Shown here: piece after piece, positions 9,784 to 19,194 of the stretch | How positions within the stretch are numbered: the first letter of the stretch is position 1 | Layout of the letters: each line of letters opens with the position of its first letter | Assembly: GCF_030506325.1 (NCBI RefSeq) | Contig: NZ_CP120683.1 | Coordinates: forward strand, 5,956,501 to 6,020,500 | Direction: 5' to 3' | DNA: 64,000 bases | Source of the DNA: Tunicatimonas pelagia | GTDB taxonomy: Bacteria; Bacteroidota; Bacteroidia; Cytophagales; Cyclobacteriaceae | The notes under the pieces: model-generated | The model's database searches: none | What the model saw: only the letters and a program-made list of their open reading frames with translations | What the model was told of the DNA's origin: nothing | Position numbers and translations under genes: made by a program

Positions 9784-12700
9784 TTAAAAAGATACTCCAA
9801 CCCCCAAGGTGAAGATGCGCTGAATGGGGTACTGAATTGCTCCGTAAGCAGTTTCAGGATCTAGGGGAGCTCTAATTGGGCTATACTCCCATAGGTTGGC
9901 TCCGGTGAAGAATATCCGGGCTGAGGACATTCCCGCCCGAGACGTTAATTCTTCAGGTAGGTTGTAGCTTAGGGTAATATTTTTCAAGCGCACGTAGGCT
10001 GCGTTCTGGATAAAGCGCGACTGTACTCGCTTATTCTTACCATCGCCAGTAGAGATATGGGCAGCGGGAAAATAAGCATCTGGGTTCTCTTCACTCCAGG
10101 TATCAGTCAAGAAGTATTCTTCTACGTGCCCGGCGTTGAAAGGGAAGAACCAGGTCCAGTTCCCTGAACTCGGCCAGATATCACGTTGCATAATACCCTG
10201 GAAGAAGGCGGTAAGCCGGAAGTTTTTGTAGCTCACACCACCCGTGAAGCCGAATGAGCCTCGTGGCGTAGTGTTACCAATTACCCGACGATCGCCCGGA
10301 TCTTCCAACGTGTTGCTGCCGGGGGTGATTTCGCCATCCCCGTCCAGATCAGCGTACCGAATATCACCCGCTCGCCAGTTAGCACCTAATTGCTCTTGGG
10401 TGGGAGCATTATCTACTTCCTCCTGCGTTTGGAAGATACCTACCGTTTCGTAGCCCCAAATTTCACCTAACTGCTGCCCTTCGTAGTAGTTATCTAGTTC
10501 ACCATCTCCTCCAATATTAAGTGCGCCATTCGGATTATTGTAACGAGTGATCTCTCCCATGAAATCTGAAATAGCAATTTGAATGTTATATCCCCAGTTA
10601 GACCCTATTCGGTCTTGCCAGGTAATGGCGGCCTCCCAACCCCGAGTAATTAGGTCAGCCCCGTTGGTGCGGGGAGGAGCGGTTCCCAGCACATCAGGAG
10701 CTTCTACCCGTAGCAGCATGTTCCGGGTTTCGCGGGTATATACGTCAAAAGAGGCATCGAAGCGGTTACCAAACATAGTAAGGTCTAGACCTAGGTTACG
10801 GGTAGCTACCGTTTCCCAAGTAAGTGTGGAGCTTACTAAACCAGGAGCCGATACGAACGGAATAAAACCATTGCTCATCATATATGGCGATTGACCAATA
10901 CCCAAAGTCGGAATATAGGGATAATTGATCTGCTCCCGCTCCGGGGCGTATGCCTGGAAGCTAAGTTGGTTTTGATTTTGCAGTACCTGATTGCCCAGTT
11001 CACCATAGGATACCCGAACTTTTAGGTTGTCCAGCCAACTATCAGTGCCGTCCATAAAAGCTTCTTCGGAGATACGCCAGCCAACTGATACTGAAGGAAA
11101 GAAACCGAAGCGGTCGTCAGTCGGAAAGCGTGAAGTGCCGTCGTAGCGCCCGCTCGACTCAAAGAGATAGCGATTATCGTAGATGTACTTCACGCGATAA
11201 AACGCACCTCGTAGAGCATTATCGGAACTGGCACCGAAGGTTTGTTGGGTACCTACTGTTGCATTAATATCGGTGATGGCTGGCGTAATCAATGAGCGAT
11301 TCTGTACCCCAATTGATTTTTCCTGGCGGTATTCCTGATTAAATCCAATTAGAGCGGTAAGGTCGTGACGGGGGAACTGCTTCATTTCGTATTCAGCAAA
11401 GGTGTTGAACACGTAGTAGCGTCGATCGTAGGTGCGGTTCTGAATCCAATCATCCCCACTAAAGCCGTTACTAATCGGGTTTTCTTCGTTCAAGTCGGTA
11501 GAAACAATCTCCACCTTGCTCTGCACATCTTGGTAATCCACATCGAAGAGATTATACGAGAAGGAGCCGTACAACTTTAACCCCTCTATCGGGGTTATTT
11601 CCACTCCTTGCGTCAGCCAGGTATCGTTGTTAGTAAAGGTAGTGCGACCGCCGTCTTCAAGGTAGGGGAAGAAGTTAGTACCTCCGAAGTACATGCCAAT
11701 ATACGGTTCATACTGCGCTCGGTCTCCTTCGGTCTGGTAAAAGGGCAGGTCAGGAAACTGGATAGGTCTAATGGGGCTTACCCGAGCTAACGAGTTGATG
11801 TTAACATCCCAATTATAGAAATGCGGCTCGTCATTACGTTGAGAGTTAAACATTATCCGCTCTTCAAGCTTAAGCCAATCATTTACTTGAAAATCAGCCT
11901 TTAGTAGTACGTTGTACCGCTTGAAGTTCTCGTTTTTCTCACTGTTTCTAAGATAGCCATCTTTATTCAGGTACCCAATAGAGGCGTAGAATGAAGCACC
12001 CTCATTCCCACCCACAATTGATATATCGTGCTGATCGGTAGGAGCAAAGTCGGTCATAATATTTTCTTGGTAGTTGTTATTACCGTAGAAACGCAACTCA
12101 CCATCCACGACTCCCCATTCATTTTCGGGAATTGGATTTTCGCTGTACCTCCGGGTTCCGTCTACAAAATCCTGGTCAAAAGAAGGCTGTCCGAAAGTAC
12201 GCTGGTTGGCAATATTCCGGGCTAGTACAAATTGATGAGGGTCAGTGATAGGGTTCATATTGAAGATGGGCTGAGCCAGTGACCATTGAGTATTCAAGTT
12301 AACGTGAACCTTACCATCACGCCCACTTTTTGTAGTAACTAAAATTACCCCGTAGGCAGCTCGAGCTCCATAGATAGCCGATGCTGATGCATCCTTAAGC
12401 ACGCTAATCTTTTCAATATTATTGGGGTTGATTCGATTCAGGTCCATTGGAATGTTATCAACCAGCACCAGTGGCTCGCCCCCGTTAATGGAAGTGTAGC
12501 CCCGTACATTGAAACGGATAGGCTGAGATGGGTCACCACTCTGAGGGGCAATATTTAAGTTAGGAATCACGCCCTGAAGTCCTTCCCCTACGTTGGCAAT
12601 GGGGCGATTTTCCAGTACTTCACCATCAGCAGTTCCTACTGCTCCAGTAAGGTTTACCTTTTCTTCCGTGCCAAAGCCTACCACTACTACTTCCTGAAGG

Positions 12701-13020
12701 CTTTGAATATCCGGTGCCATAACCAAATTAACTGTGCTTCGACCATTGATTTCTACTTCTACTGAAGTGTATCCTATAGAAGAAAAAATCAGAACTTCGG
12801 CACCAGCAGGAGCATTTAAACGATAATTCCCGTTTACATCAGTAATTGTACCCTGAGCCGAGCCTTTAACTAAGATATTGACTCCGGGCAGAGTTTCGTT
12901 CGTATCACCATCGGTTACTGTTCCCGAGATTTGACTCTGGGCTAGAAGGGAAGCAGGGCCCCAGAGGCAGAGTAGCCATACTCCGAGCGCCCGCATCAGA
13001 TACGGTAAAATGTTCGTCAT
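9784..13020 (-). CDS. SusC/RagA-family TonB-dependent outer-membrane transporter
   Basis: This 1078-residue protein has a signal peptide (about 1-28), a carboxypeptidase-regulatory-like beta-sandwich (about 30-115: SGTVTDGDTNETLPGVNILV), and a plug with the SusC signature QEVVVVGFGTEEKVNLTGAV and ISVLKDASASAIYGARAAYG. A long beta-barrel ends in an aromatic residue (GVGVSF). It imports large oligosaccharides across the outer membrane with energy from TonB-ExbBD. It is the first gene of the SusCD pair, with 450 bases of AT-rich DNA upstream where control should reside. No sigma or anti-sigma partner genes are adjacent. Confidence 0.97.
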   Translation of the reverse strand: MTNILPYLMRALGVWLLCLWGPASLLAQSQISGTVTDGDTNETLPGVNILVKGSAQGTITDVNGNYRLNAPAGAEVLIFSSIGYTSVEVEINGRSTVNLVMAPDIQSLQEVVVVGFGTEEKVNLTGAVGTADGEVLENRPIANVGEGLQGVIPNLNIAPQSGDPSQPIRFNVRGYTSINGGEPLVLVDNIPMDLNRINPNNIEKISVLKDASASAIYGARAAYGVILVTTKSGRDGKVHVNLNTQWSLAQPIFNMNPITDPHQFVLARNIANQRTFGQPSFDQDFVDGTRRYSENPIPENEWGVVDGELRFYGNNNYQENIMTDFAPTDQHDISIVGGNEGASFYASIGYLNKDGYLRNSEKNENFKRYNVLLKADFQVNDWLKLEERIMFNSQRNDEPHFYNWDVNINSLARVSPIRPIQFPDLPFYQTEGDRAQYEPYIGMYFGGTNFFPYLEDGGRTTFTNNDTWLTQGVEITPIEGLKLYGSFSYNLFDVDYQDVQSKVEIVSTDLNEENPISNGFSGDDWIQNRTYDRRYYVFNTFAEYEMKQFPRHDLTALIGFNQEYRQEKSIGVQNRSLITPAITDINATVGTQQTFGASSDNALRGAFYRVKYIYDNRYLFESSGRYDGTSRFPTDDRFGFFPSVSVGWRISEEAFMDGTDSWLDNLKVRVSYGELGNQVLQNQNQLSFQAYAPEREQINYPYIPTLGIGQSPYMMSNGFIPFVSAPGLVSSTLTWETVATRNLGLDLTMFGNRFDASFDVYTRETRNMLLRVEAPDVLGTAPPRTNGADLITRGWEAAITWQDRIGSNWGYNIQIAISDFMGEITRYNNPNGALNIGGDGELDNYYEGQQLGEIWGYETVGIFQTQEEVDNAPTQEQLGANWRAGDIRYADLDGDGEITPGSNTLEDPGDRRVIGNTTPRGSFGFTGGVSYKNFRLTAFFQGIMQRDIWPSSGNWTWFFPFNAGHVEEYFLTDTWSEENPDAYFPAAHISTGDGKNKRVQSRFIQNAAYVRLKNITLSYNLPEELTSRAGMSSARIFFTGANLWEYSPIRAPLDPETAYGAIQYPIQRIFTLGVGVSF

Positions 13021-13471
13021 AATAAGAGAGTTTTAGGTATTAAATAATAAATAGAAAGGTAATTTATAGTCAAGTAAGTATTGTGTAGTAGCAATATGTT
13101 AACCGATTGCATTAGTAATTTACTAAAAACAGTTATCGATTACTTGAAGTAAATAGTTTTGTGTGAATAATAAAACAGTTATTTAAAAAAGTAATAATTA
13201 TTCAAGAAAGTAGCTATAATTTATAATTACCTCTCTTTAGCAGTAGAAAAAATGGCCAAATTTGTTATATATGTATTTTATACAATTACCACTTATTTAT
13301 AAAACTGAGGTTATGTAAAACTATATATAACCATATAATATTATATAATAGTGCTTTCATCAGGTAATTCAGAAGATGTGACTTAATGCATATAATAGCA
13401 ATGCAATCAATTAAAATAGTATAATTAAAAGTTGGCAATAGCCATACTATAAATACGCTATTTTCGGTTGA
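13021..13471. other. AT-rich control region upstream of susC
   Basis: These 451 bases hold no coding frame and are much richer in A and T than the flanking genes. Two short palindromes stand out, one at 13112-13126 and one at 13140-13152, listed separately. I could not find a convincing TAnnTTTG promoter pointing at susC. The susC transcript should start here, since the upstream oxidoreductase gene ends at 13472. Confidence 0.6.
13112..13152. promoter_or_regulatory. Two palindromes, candidate operator upstream of susC
   Basis: TTAGTAATTTACTAA at 13112-13126 has perfect seven-base arms, and TTACTTGAAGTAA at 13140-13152 has perfect six-base arms. Their centres are 27 bases apart and they lie about 90-130 bases ahead of the susC start. 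Spacing and symmetry suit a dimeric regulator, but AT-rich DNA produces such palindromes by chance, and no regulator is known to bind them. Confidence 0.35.
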
Positions 13472-14371
13472 TTACTTCTTAGTTCCGTTCAGTGTTTCTA
13501 ACCCAAGTACCAGGGCTTGGGTACCGAGTTTTCCGTGACCCTGGGCTTGTACCGCTTCATATAACTGCTTGACCAAAGCTAGTCCTGGTAAGGCCAAATG
13601 CATACGGTTGGCTTCGGCTAAAGCAATACCCATGTCTTTAATAAAATGCTCTACGTAAAAACCTGGGTCAAAATTTCGGTTTACTACTCGAGGAGCCAAA
13701 TTGTCTAATGTCCAGCAAGCAGCAGCTCCACCACTGATGGATTGCAGCATTGTTGGCAGATCTAGTCCCGCACGGTGAGCATACAGTAAACACTCGCATA
13801 CACCAATCATGGTACCTGCAATGGTAATCTGGTTGCACATTTTGGTATGCTGCCCCGAACCGGCTTGGCCTTGGTATACAATGTTCTTTCCCATAATCTC
13901 AAACAGAGGCATCACTGCTTCTACCGCTTCTTGGTCGCCACCTATCATAATAGATAACTTCCCGTTTTTTGCCCCTACGTCTCCGCCCGATACGGGAGCA
14001 TCAATTGTTGACACTTGTTGCTGTTGTCCGGCTCGATAAATCTCTTGGGCTAAGCTAGGTTCGGTGGTAGTCATGTCTACCAAAATACTTCCTTCTTTCG
14101 CTCCGGCTAGCACTCCATTTTTGCCTAAATACACTTCTCGTACATCTTGAGGAAAACCGACGATGGTAAATACTACGTCAGATTGTTCGGCGACTGCCTT
14201 TGGCGTATCAGCCCAAACAGCGCCTTTATTGAGGGCTACTTCCGCCTTTTCTTGCGTACGGTTGTAGACGATGCAGGAGTAGCCTGCTGCTTGCAAACGG
14301 TTCACCATGGCGGCTCCCATCACCCCGGTTCCAATCCAGCCAATCTTTGTATCTTGCGTTATTTTTTTCAT
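13472..14371 (-). CDS. NAD(P)-dependent 3-hydroxyisobutyrate-dehydrogenase-family oxidoreductase
   Basis: The 299-residue protein has the Rossmann start [10 protein letters not shown] (GxGxxG, residues 10-19), the family substrate motif [17 protein letters not shown] (about 124-140), and the catalytic lysine in [12 protein letters not shown] (Lys177). Members reduce or oxidise beta-hydroxyacids such as 3-hydroxyisobutyrate or tartronate semialdehyde in the cytoplasm. Placed between susC and a sulfatase, it probably handles a uronate- or aldonate-derived acid from the imported glycan, though the substrate is an inference. It follows the sulfatase gene after 74 bases on the same strand. Confidence 0.92.
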   Translation of the reverse strand: MKKITQDTKIGWIGTGVMGAAMVNRLQAAGYSCIVYNRTQEKAEVALNKGAVWADTPKAVAEQSDVVFTIVGFPQDVREVYLGKNGVLAGAKEGSILVDMTTTEPSLAQEIYRAGQQQQVSTIDAPVSGGDVGAKNGKLSIMIGGDQEAVEAVMPLFEIMGKNIVYQGQAGSGQHTKMCNQITIAGTMIGVCECLLYAHRAGLDLPTMLQSISGGAAACWTLDNLAPRVVNRNFDPGFYVEHFIKDMGIALAEANRMHLALPGLALVKQLYEAVQAQGHGKLGTQALVLGLETLNGTKK

Positions 14372-14445
14372 TTTATGAATGGTTAGTGGTTTTAGCAGCG
14401 ATTGGTTTTAGATTCCAGTCTCCCTTTGCCCTTATCTTATATCTC

Positions 14446-16347
14446 TCATCTCGTATTTCTCATTTCAGCTAGCTTCTCAGCGAGACGTTGCGCGGCTCTC
14501 ACATCGTAGTCGCGGCTGCTTTCATCTTGGGGAATTAGTTGTTGCACCGTTTTCAACGAGGGTAGTGCGTCTTCATCTATGGTTTCTAGTACATTGAGAG
14601 CTTGTACTCGGGCCATCATATTATCATCAGCAAGAGCATTGCCAAGTGCATTAACCGCAGCTTGCTTCTCACCCAGGTGGTACAAGGCTTCAGCAGCAGC
14701 AATTTGCACGCTTACTTCGCTATCCTCTAATAGTTTTTGTAACTGAGGTTGAGCATCAGTAGCATGTTGAGCTAAAATACGGCAACCGGTAGCCGCCCAG
14801 TAGCGAATAATCGGATTCTCACTTTCTAATTGGCTAATTAGGTCAGAGACGTACTGAGGGTCACGTTGGGTGGCCATTTCAGCTACTGCTATAATATCTT
14901 CTAAAGGATAAGCATCCGAATGAGTGAATTCGTACAGCGTGGTTGATGAGTCTTCGGTAATGTTAAGCATCATCGCTTCTGGTAAGAAGCCAACATCCCG
15001 AACATCAAGTAGCCATTGCCGGTTGGCATTTTTCAGTTCGGTAAGCTTTTCTTGGTGCTCTGGATCATCAGCCAAGTTATTGATATTATGGGGGTCAGCT
15101 ACTACATCGTACAATTCTTCGGCAGGCTTTTCTTCAAAGAAAGCCGATTGAACTTCGTTTAACTGACCAGCAAGGTAGGCTTCTTCCCAGGAGCGCATAG
15201 AGGGCGCTCGCCACAGATATTCAATATACTGAGCGTAGATTTTATGAGGCATGTAGTTACGGACGTAGCGAAACTGCTTATCCCTTACGGAGCGGACCAT
15301 ATCAAACCGCTCGTCCATACGCCCGCGAAAGTTGTAAACATAGGGTTGAGGTTCGGTCGATTGTTCCCCCAGAAAAGCATTTCCTTGCATATAATCGGGA
15401 ACTGTAACACCCACTAAAGAAAGAAGCGTAGGAGCAAAATCAACAAAACTTACCAAACGGTCGCTGATGCTGCCAGGTTCTCCAGAAGCAAGGTGCTGAT
15501 AAGCCTTAGGAAAGCGAATAATGAGGGGAATGTGTAATCCTGATTCGTAGATGAATCGCTTGCTACGTCCTATTACCCCACCGTGATCGCTGTAGTAAAA
15601 AACGATGGTGCTGTCGGCCAAACCTGATTCTTCTAACGCTTGTAATACTTCACCCACTTTGGCATCCATTTGCTGCACCCGATCGTAGTACTGTGCCCAA
15701 TCGTGCTCCATCTCCGGGGTGCGCGGGTGGTAAGGTGGAATAGGAACTGTCTTGGGGTCGTGAAGTAGCGAGTCATTCGGAATGAAGGAGTGAACCGAAC
15801 TTTCGTGGGAGGTAGTAAAGTTGAAAATAGCAAAAAAAGGCTGCCCAGGGCTCCGATTCTGATACGTAGCTTCTCGGCTGGATTCATCCCATACTTCGGG
15901 CTGATCGGTAGTGTTGTAGTCTTTCTTTACGTTATTGGTGCAGTAGTATCCTGCCTCCTTCAAATAAGCCGGATAGAATCTTACAAAATCTGGAATGGCG
16001 TAGGTACTTCGCATATGCTGGGTTCCCAAGGAGTTGGGGTACATTCCGGTAATGAGTGCGTTGCGGGAGGGAGCGCAGACTGGGGCGGCGGAGAATGCCT
16101 GCGTATAACGTACTCCCTCCGTTGCCAAACGGTCAATGTTGGGCGTAGTGGCAAAGGTGTCGCCGTAGGCACCAATAAATGGGCTATTGTCTTCACTAGT
16201 GATCCAAAGAATGTTGGGGGGGCGCTCGGTGGTAGTAGGTTCGGGAGACGAACAGCTTATGCCGAGAAATAATAGTGCAATAGCAAGTACGGTAAAACTG
16301 CTCCTGTTTACAGTATCAGCAAACGGTTGAAATGTTAATCTTAACAT
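14446..16347 (-). CDS. Secreted sulfatase with C-terminal HEAT-like repeats
   Basis: This formylglycine-dependent sulfatase has the activation motif CAPSR at Cys91, a metal-binding start NILWITSEDNSP, and SDHGGVIGRSKR. The NSLGTQHMRS segment recalls N-sulfoglucosamine sulfohydrolase-like members of family S1. A signal segment ending near LGISCSSPEP suggests a lipoprotein. After the sulfatase core (to about residue 480) come about 150 residues of HEAT-like repeats (AAAEALYHLGEKQAAVNALG), probably for protein or glycan contacts. It would remove sulfate outside the cytoplasm before or during lyase action. No sulfatase-maturating enzyme is encoded in the window. Confidence 0.93.
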   Translation of the reverse strand: MLRLTFQPFADTVNRSSFTVLAIALLFLGISCSSPEPTTTERPPNILWITSEDNSPFIGAYGDTFATTPNIDRLATEGVRYTQAFSAAPVCAPSRNALITGMYPNSLGTQHMRSTYAIPDFVRFYPAYLKEAGYYCTNNVKKDYNTTDQPEVWDESSREATYQNRSPGQPFFAIFNFTTSHESSVHSFIPNDSLLHDPKTVPIPPYHPRTPEMEHDWAQYYDRVQQMDAKVGEVLQALEESGLADSTIVFYYSDHGGVIGRSKRFIYESGLHIPLIIRFPKAYQHLASGEPGSISDRLVSFVDFAPTLLSLVGVTVPDYMQGNAFLGEQSTEPQPYVYNFRGRMDERFDMVRSVRDKQFRYVRNYMPHKIYAQYIEYLWRAPSMRSWEEAYLAGQLNEVQSAFFEEKPAEELYDVVADPHNINNLADDPEHQEKLTELKNANRQWLLDVRDVGFLPEAMMLNITEDSSTTLYEFTHSDAYPLEDIIAVAEMATQRDPQYVSDLISQLESENPIIRYWAATGCRILAQHATDAQPQLQKLLEDSEVSVQIAAAEALYHLGEKQAAVNALGNALADDNMMARVQALNVLETIDEDALPSLKTVQQLIPQDESSRDYDVRAAQRLAEKLAEMRNTR

Positions 16348-16469
16348 AATATGGGTTTAGCGAGTGCTTAGAAAATATGGGTTAGTTTTGTAGTATACTT
16401 TTTCGACGATTCAGGAAGAAATTTTTTAGCGTAAGACTTGCTGTACCTAGCAGGTCTTCTTTTTCTGGG

Positions 16470-17420
16470 TCAACTCGGTATTGCTCGGGCTACAGCGTTT
16501 TTCATCTTGCTCAGCCCAGTTTTGGCCACAGTCAGCGCATCTTGCTGCCAGTAGTCTTCATTGAATAGCTCTAAAGAAAGAATTTTGCCAGACCCGGTCT
16601 TGTGCAAATCTTGTAATACCTCTGTTACCGGAGCTACTCCGTCGCCCGGATACACGCGGTGGCTGTCATTAAGCTGCTCTCGACTAGGCTGTGCCGGATA
16701 GTCGTTGATATGAAATATTTCAATAGCCGAACCGCTGAGTAGTTTCAGACCATTAAATTCGGAGCCACCTTTGTATAAATGATAGATGTCGGGCAGTATT
16801 CGGGCTTTTGGGTGCTGACTTTCTACGGCTACAAACATGCTCTGTCCTAACCGGTGTAAGTTAGCAGAAAATCCCCACACCTCGAGCTGCGGAATAACTC
16901 CCTGCGATTCTCCCAGTTCTAAAATGGCTCGGTATCGCTCTGCTGCTTTCATCAAATCCAGACCTGGCTCCTTGGTAGCTCCCATCGGTGGGGCGGCAAT
17001 ACGTGAGCAACCCAGTTGAGCTAGCGTATCCATTTCTCGTTTGAGTTGCTCCACGGCTTGCTGTCGAACCGAATTGTCATCTACAATCCACTGAACGAAG
17101 CCAATAGCATTGGCTACTGAGAGTCCTAAGTCATCAATGCGCTTGCGTAAGTCTGAAAGCGAGCCGCCCTGCTCAACGTACTTTTGCAATCCATTCATCC
17201 AAACCTCAACGGCATCGTAGCCCGCTTCCGAAGTAACCTCCAGCTCTCTAACAATTCCTAGTTCCTGTCCTCGGAGGGTACTCACGTTAAGGCAGTAGAG
17301 AAAGTCTGGCGGAGCTGAAGTGGGGTTTGAGAAAGAAGAAAGAGGATTAGTGGCCAGTGCTGATGAGGTGGTGAATAATCCGGCAAGTGCGTTCCGACGG
17401 GAACAAACTGCATCAAGCAT
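16470..17420 (-). CDS. Sugar phosphate isomerase/epimerase-like TIM-barrel protein with Tat signal
   Basis: The N-terminus carries a twin-arginine motif (SRRNAL, residues 7-12) followed by a hydrophobic stretch, so the 316-residue protein is probably exported folded. The rest is a xylose-isomerase-like TIM barrel: GYDAVEVWMNG, LEVWGFSANLHRL, ARILPDIYHLYKGG, IFHINDYPAQP and LSLELFNEDYW supply the Glu, Asp and His ligands of the metal site. Isomerisation or epimerisation of a sugar or inositol is likely; the substrate is unknown. It is the first gene of the - strand series leading into the sulfatase and oxidoreductase. Confidence 0.87.
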   Translation of the reverse strand: MLDAVCSRRNALAGLFTTSSALATNPLSSFSNPTSAPPDFLYCLNVSTLRGQELGIVRELEVTSEAGYDAVEVWMNGLQKYVEQGGSLSDLRKRIDDLGLSVANAIGFVQWIVDDNSVRQQAVEQLKREMDTLAQLGCSRIAAPPMGATKEPGLDLMKAAERYRAILELGESQGVIPQLEVWGFSANLHRLGQSMFVAVESQHPKARILPDIYHLYKGGSEFNGLKLLSGSAIEIFHINDYPAQPSREQLNDSHRVYPGDGVAPVTEVLQDLHKTGSGKILSLELFNEDYWQQDALTVAKTGLSKMKNAVARAIPS

Positions 17421-17529
17421 AAAAAGAGAGTTAGGTGTTTATGGCTAAGCTAACTATCTTTATGCTTTACCGCAAATTTTACCGCACGGGAATACGCTAA
17501 TAGCCTAAAACTGGGCAGTATTGGGTTCT

Positions 17530-18636
17530 TTAACGAAGAGTAGAAGTTTCGAGAAGGGGTACAATGGGCAGTGTAAAGTAGAAGGTAGTGCCTTCGTCTT
17601 TCTTGCTTTCTACCCAGATTTTCCCACCATTACGCCGAACAAATTCATTACACAGCACCAGACCTAAGCCGGTGCCTTTTTCCTGGTCGGTGCCTTTAGT
17701 AGAATATCCCGCTCGCTGAAATAGCTGCTGAACTGAGCTTTCAGCCATGCCAACCCCAGTATCAGATACGGCTACGATAGTTACGTTCTCCTTGTGCTGA
17801 GCTGAGATTCGTACAATGCCGCCCGAATTTGTAAATTTAATGGCATTCCACAGCAGGTTTCGTACTACTAACTGAATCATATCGGGATCGGCATGAACCT
17901 GACTGCCTCGTTCTATATTATTTTCAATTCGAATACTCTTCTGACTGGCTATTTGCGAGACAAGCCCCACTGTTTCTTCAACTTCAGGGCGGAGAGTGAA
18001 ATTGATTTTATTGATTTTTAATCCGTTCATTTGGGTTCTTGCCCAGTTGAGTAGATTGTCGAGCAAGCTAATGCTATTGTTAACTTTGCGGGAAAGCTGG
18101 GGTAACATGCTTTTTAGCTCTTCAGGGCTGAGTACATCAAGGTATAGCAAGTTAAGCACCCCCTGGATAGTATTGAGTGGACTACGAAAATCGTGGGCGA
18201 TGATGGAAAACATTTTATCTTTTACCAAATTCATCTCCTCTAGTTCCTGCTGCTGATTGGCGATTTTTGTATGCTGGACTTTAGACCGCTGATGGAGTTC
18301 TTTCAGTATTTTATTTTTTTGCTCTATCTCTTTGTTTTTTGCTTTCAGATGCTCGTTGGCTAATCGCATTCTCTGGTGGCGAATCAGCATAGCCACAGTT
18401 AGGAATAGTAAAACTGCCATGCCTAGCAGTGTACTGTACAGTACTGTATTACTAGAAATATTTAACAAAGGATTGTTCTTTACCCTGTGAAGAAGAGCCT
18501 TCGGTTGATAAAGTAAGGTTCGGGTGTTTAATTCACTTTCCACAAAACTGACAAAGTGTTGACCACTCACTTTCTGGGTGCCAGCAAGTGAAAAAGCACA
18601 GAGAAATATCAAGAAGATATATGTTCTTCTTTTCAT
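17530..18636 (-). CDS. Orphan membrane sensor histidine kinase
   Basis: A signal peptide (to about residue 25), a short periplasmic segment, one membrane helix (about 65-86) and a basic coiled coil (90-138) precede a HisKA box IIAHDFRSPLNTIQG with His148. The HATPase shows NLLWNAIKF, SDTGVGM and GTGLGLVLCNEFV. The tiny sensor region suggests it reads membrane or protein partners rather than a large ligand. No response regulator is adjacent, so its partner is encoded elsewhere. It ends 109 bases past the isomerase start and is probably transcribed on its own. Confidence 0.92.
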   Translation of the reverse strand: MKRRTYIFLIFLCAFSLAGTQKVSGQHFVSFVESELNTRTLLYQPKALLHRVKNNPLLNISSNTVLYSTLLGMAVLLFLTVAMLIRHQRMRLANEHLKAKNKEIEQKNKILKELHQRSKVQHTKIANQQQELEEMNLVKDKMFSIIAHDFRSPLNTIQGVLNLLYLDVLSPEELKSMLPQLSRKVNNSISLLDNLLNWARTQMNGLKINKINFTLRPEVEETVGLVSQIASQKSIRIENNIERGSQVHADPDMIQLVVRNLLWNAIKFTNSGGIVRISAQHKENVTIVAVSDTGVGMAESSVQQLFQRAGYSTKGTDQEKGTGLGLVLCNEFVRRNGGKIWVESKKDEGTTFYFTLPIVPLLETSTLR

Positions 18637-19194
18637 GGGACTCTAAGACAGTGTGGGCAATAATCGTAAGTAAAAATCGAGGAAGGGTTATGAATTTCCA
18701 ACTTATCCATTGGAACCCTCTATCACTGGCATGTAAGCTTTTGCTAAAGCTTGGTTGAAAACACGCTATTTTATACCTTCATAACTGGGAGTAATAGTGC
18801 TGGGTAATGCAGAGAGTTTGAATTTTGCTATCATTTTTGGCTTTCTCCTGATTTATGAACGGAGTAAGTTTTTGGCAAAAACTGTTCTACTAAGGCTGCA
18901 AACAAATTTCAATTTAAGCTGATTATACGATCATAGTAAGAAGAAAATTAATTTATATAAATTTTAGATATTACTATTAAATACAAAAAAAATATATAAT
19001 TATATACGTAAATGAATTATTGCAAACATATATCGCCCAATGTGATATGAAGGATTGGCAGCAATAGGTTGTTTGTGTAACATATTAAAGCTAACGTACT
19101 ACAGATTATCCGAAGTTTGAGAAATATAAAAAGGGCTCTCAGGAAGTAGAAAGCCCTTTGTAATAAAAATGAGTTTCAAAAAGGAATACCCTGG
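18637..19194. other. AT-rich intergenic spacer
   Basis: These 558 bases separate the kinase start from the end of the subtilase gene. No coding frame or recognisable RNA was seen. The middle (about 18930-19040) is extremely rich in A and T. The only defined structure is the subtilase terminator near 19126-19160. The kinase promoter must lie close to 18640-18800, but no clear element was found. Confidence 0.6.
19126..19160 (-). terminator. Rho-independent terminator of the subtilase gene
   Basis: AAAGGGCT at 19130-19137 pairs perfectly with AGCCCTTT at 19152-19159. On the - strand the stem is followed by TTTTTATATTT, 35 bases after the stop codon. Confidence 0.88.
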
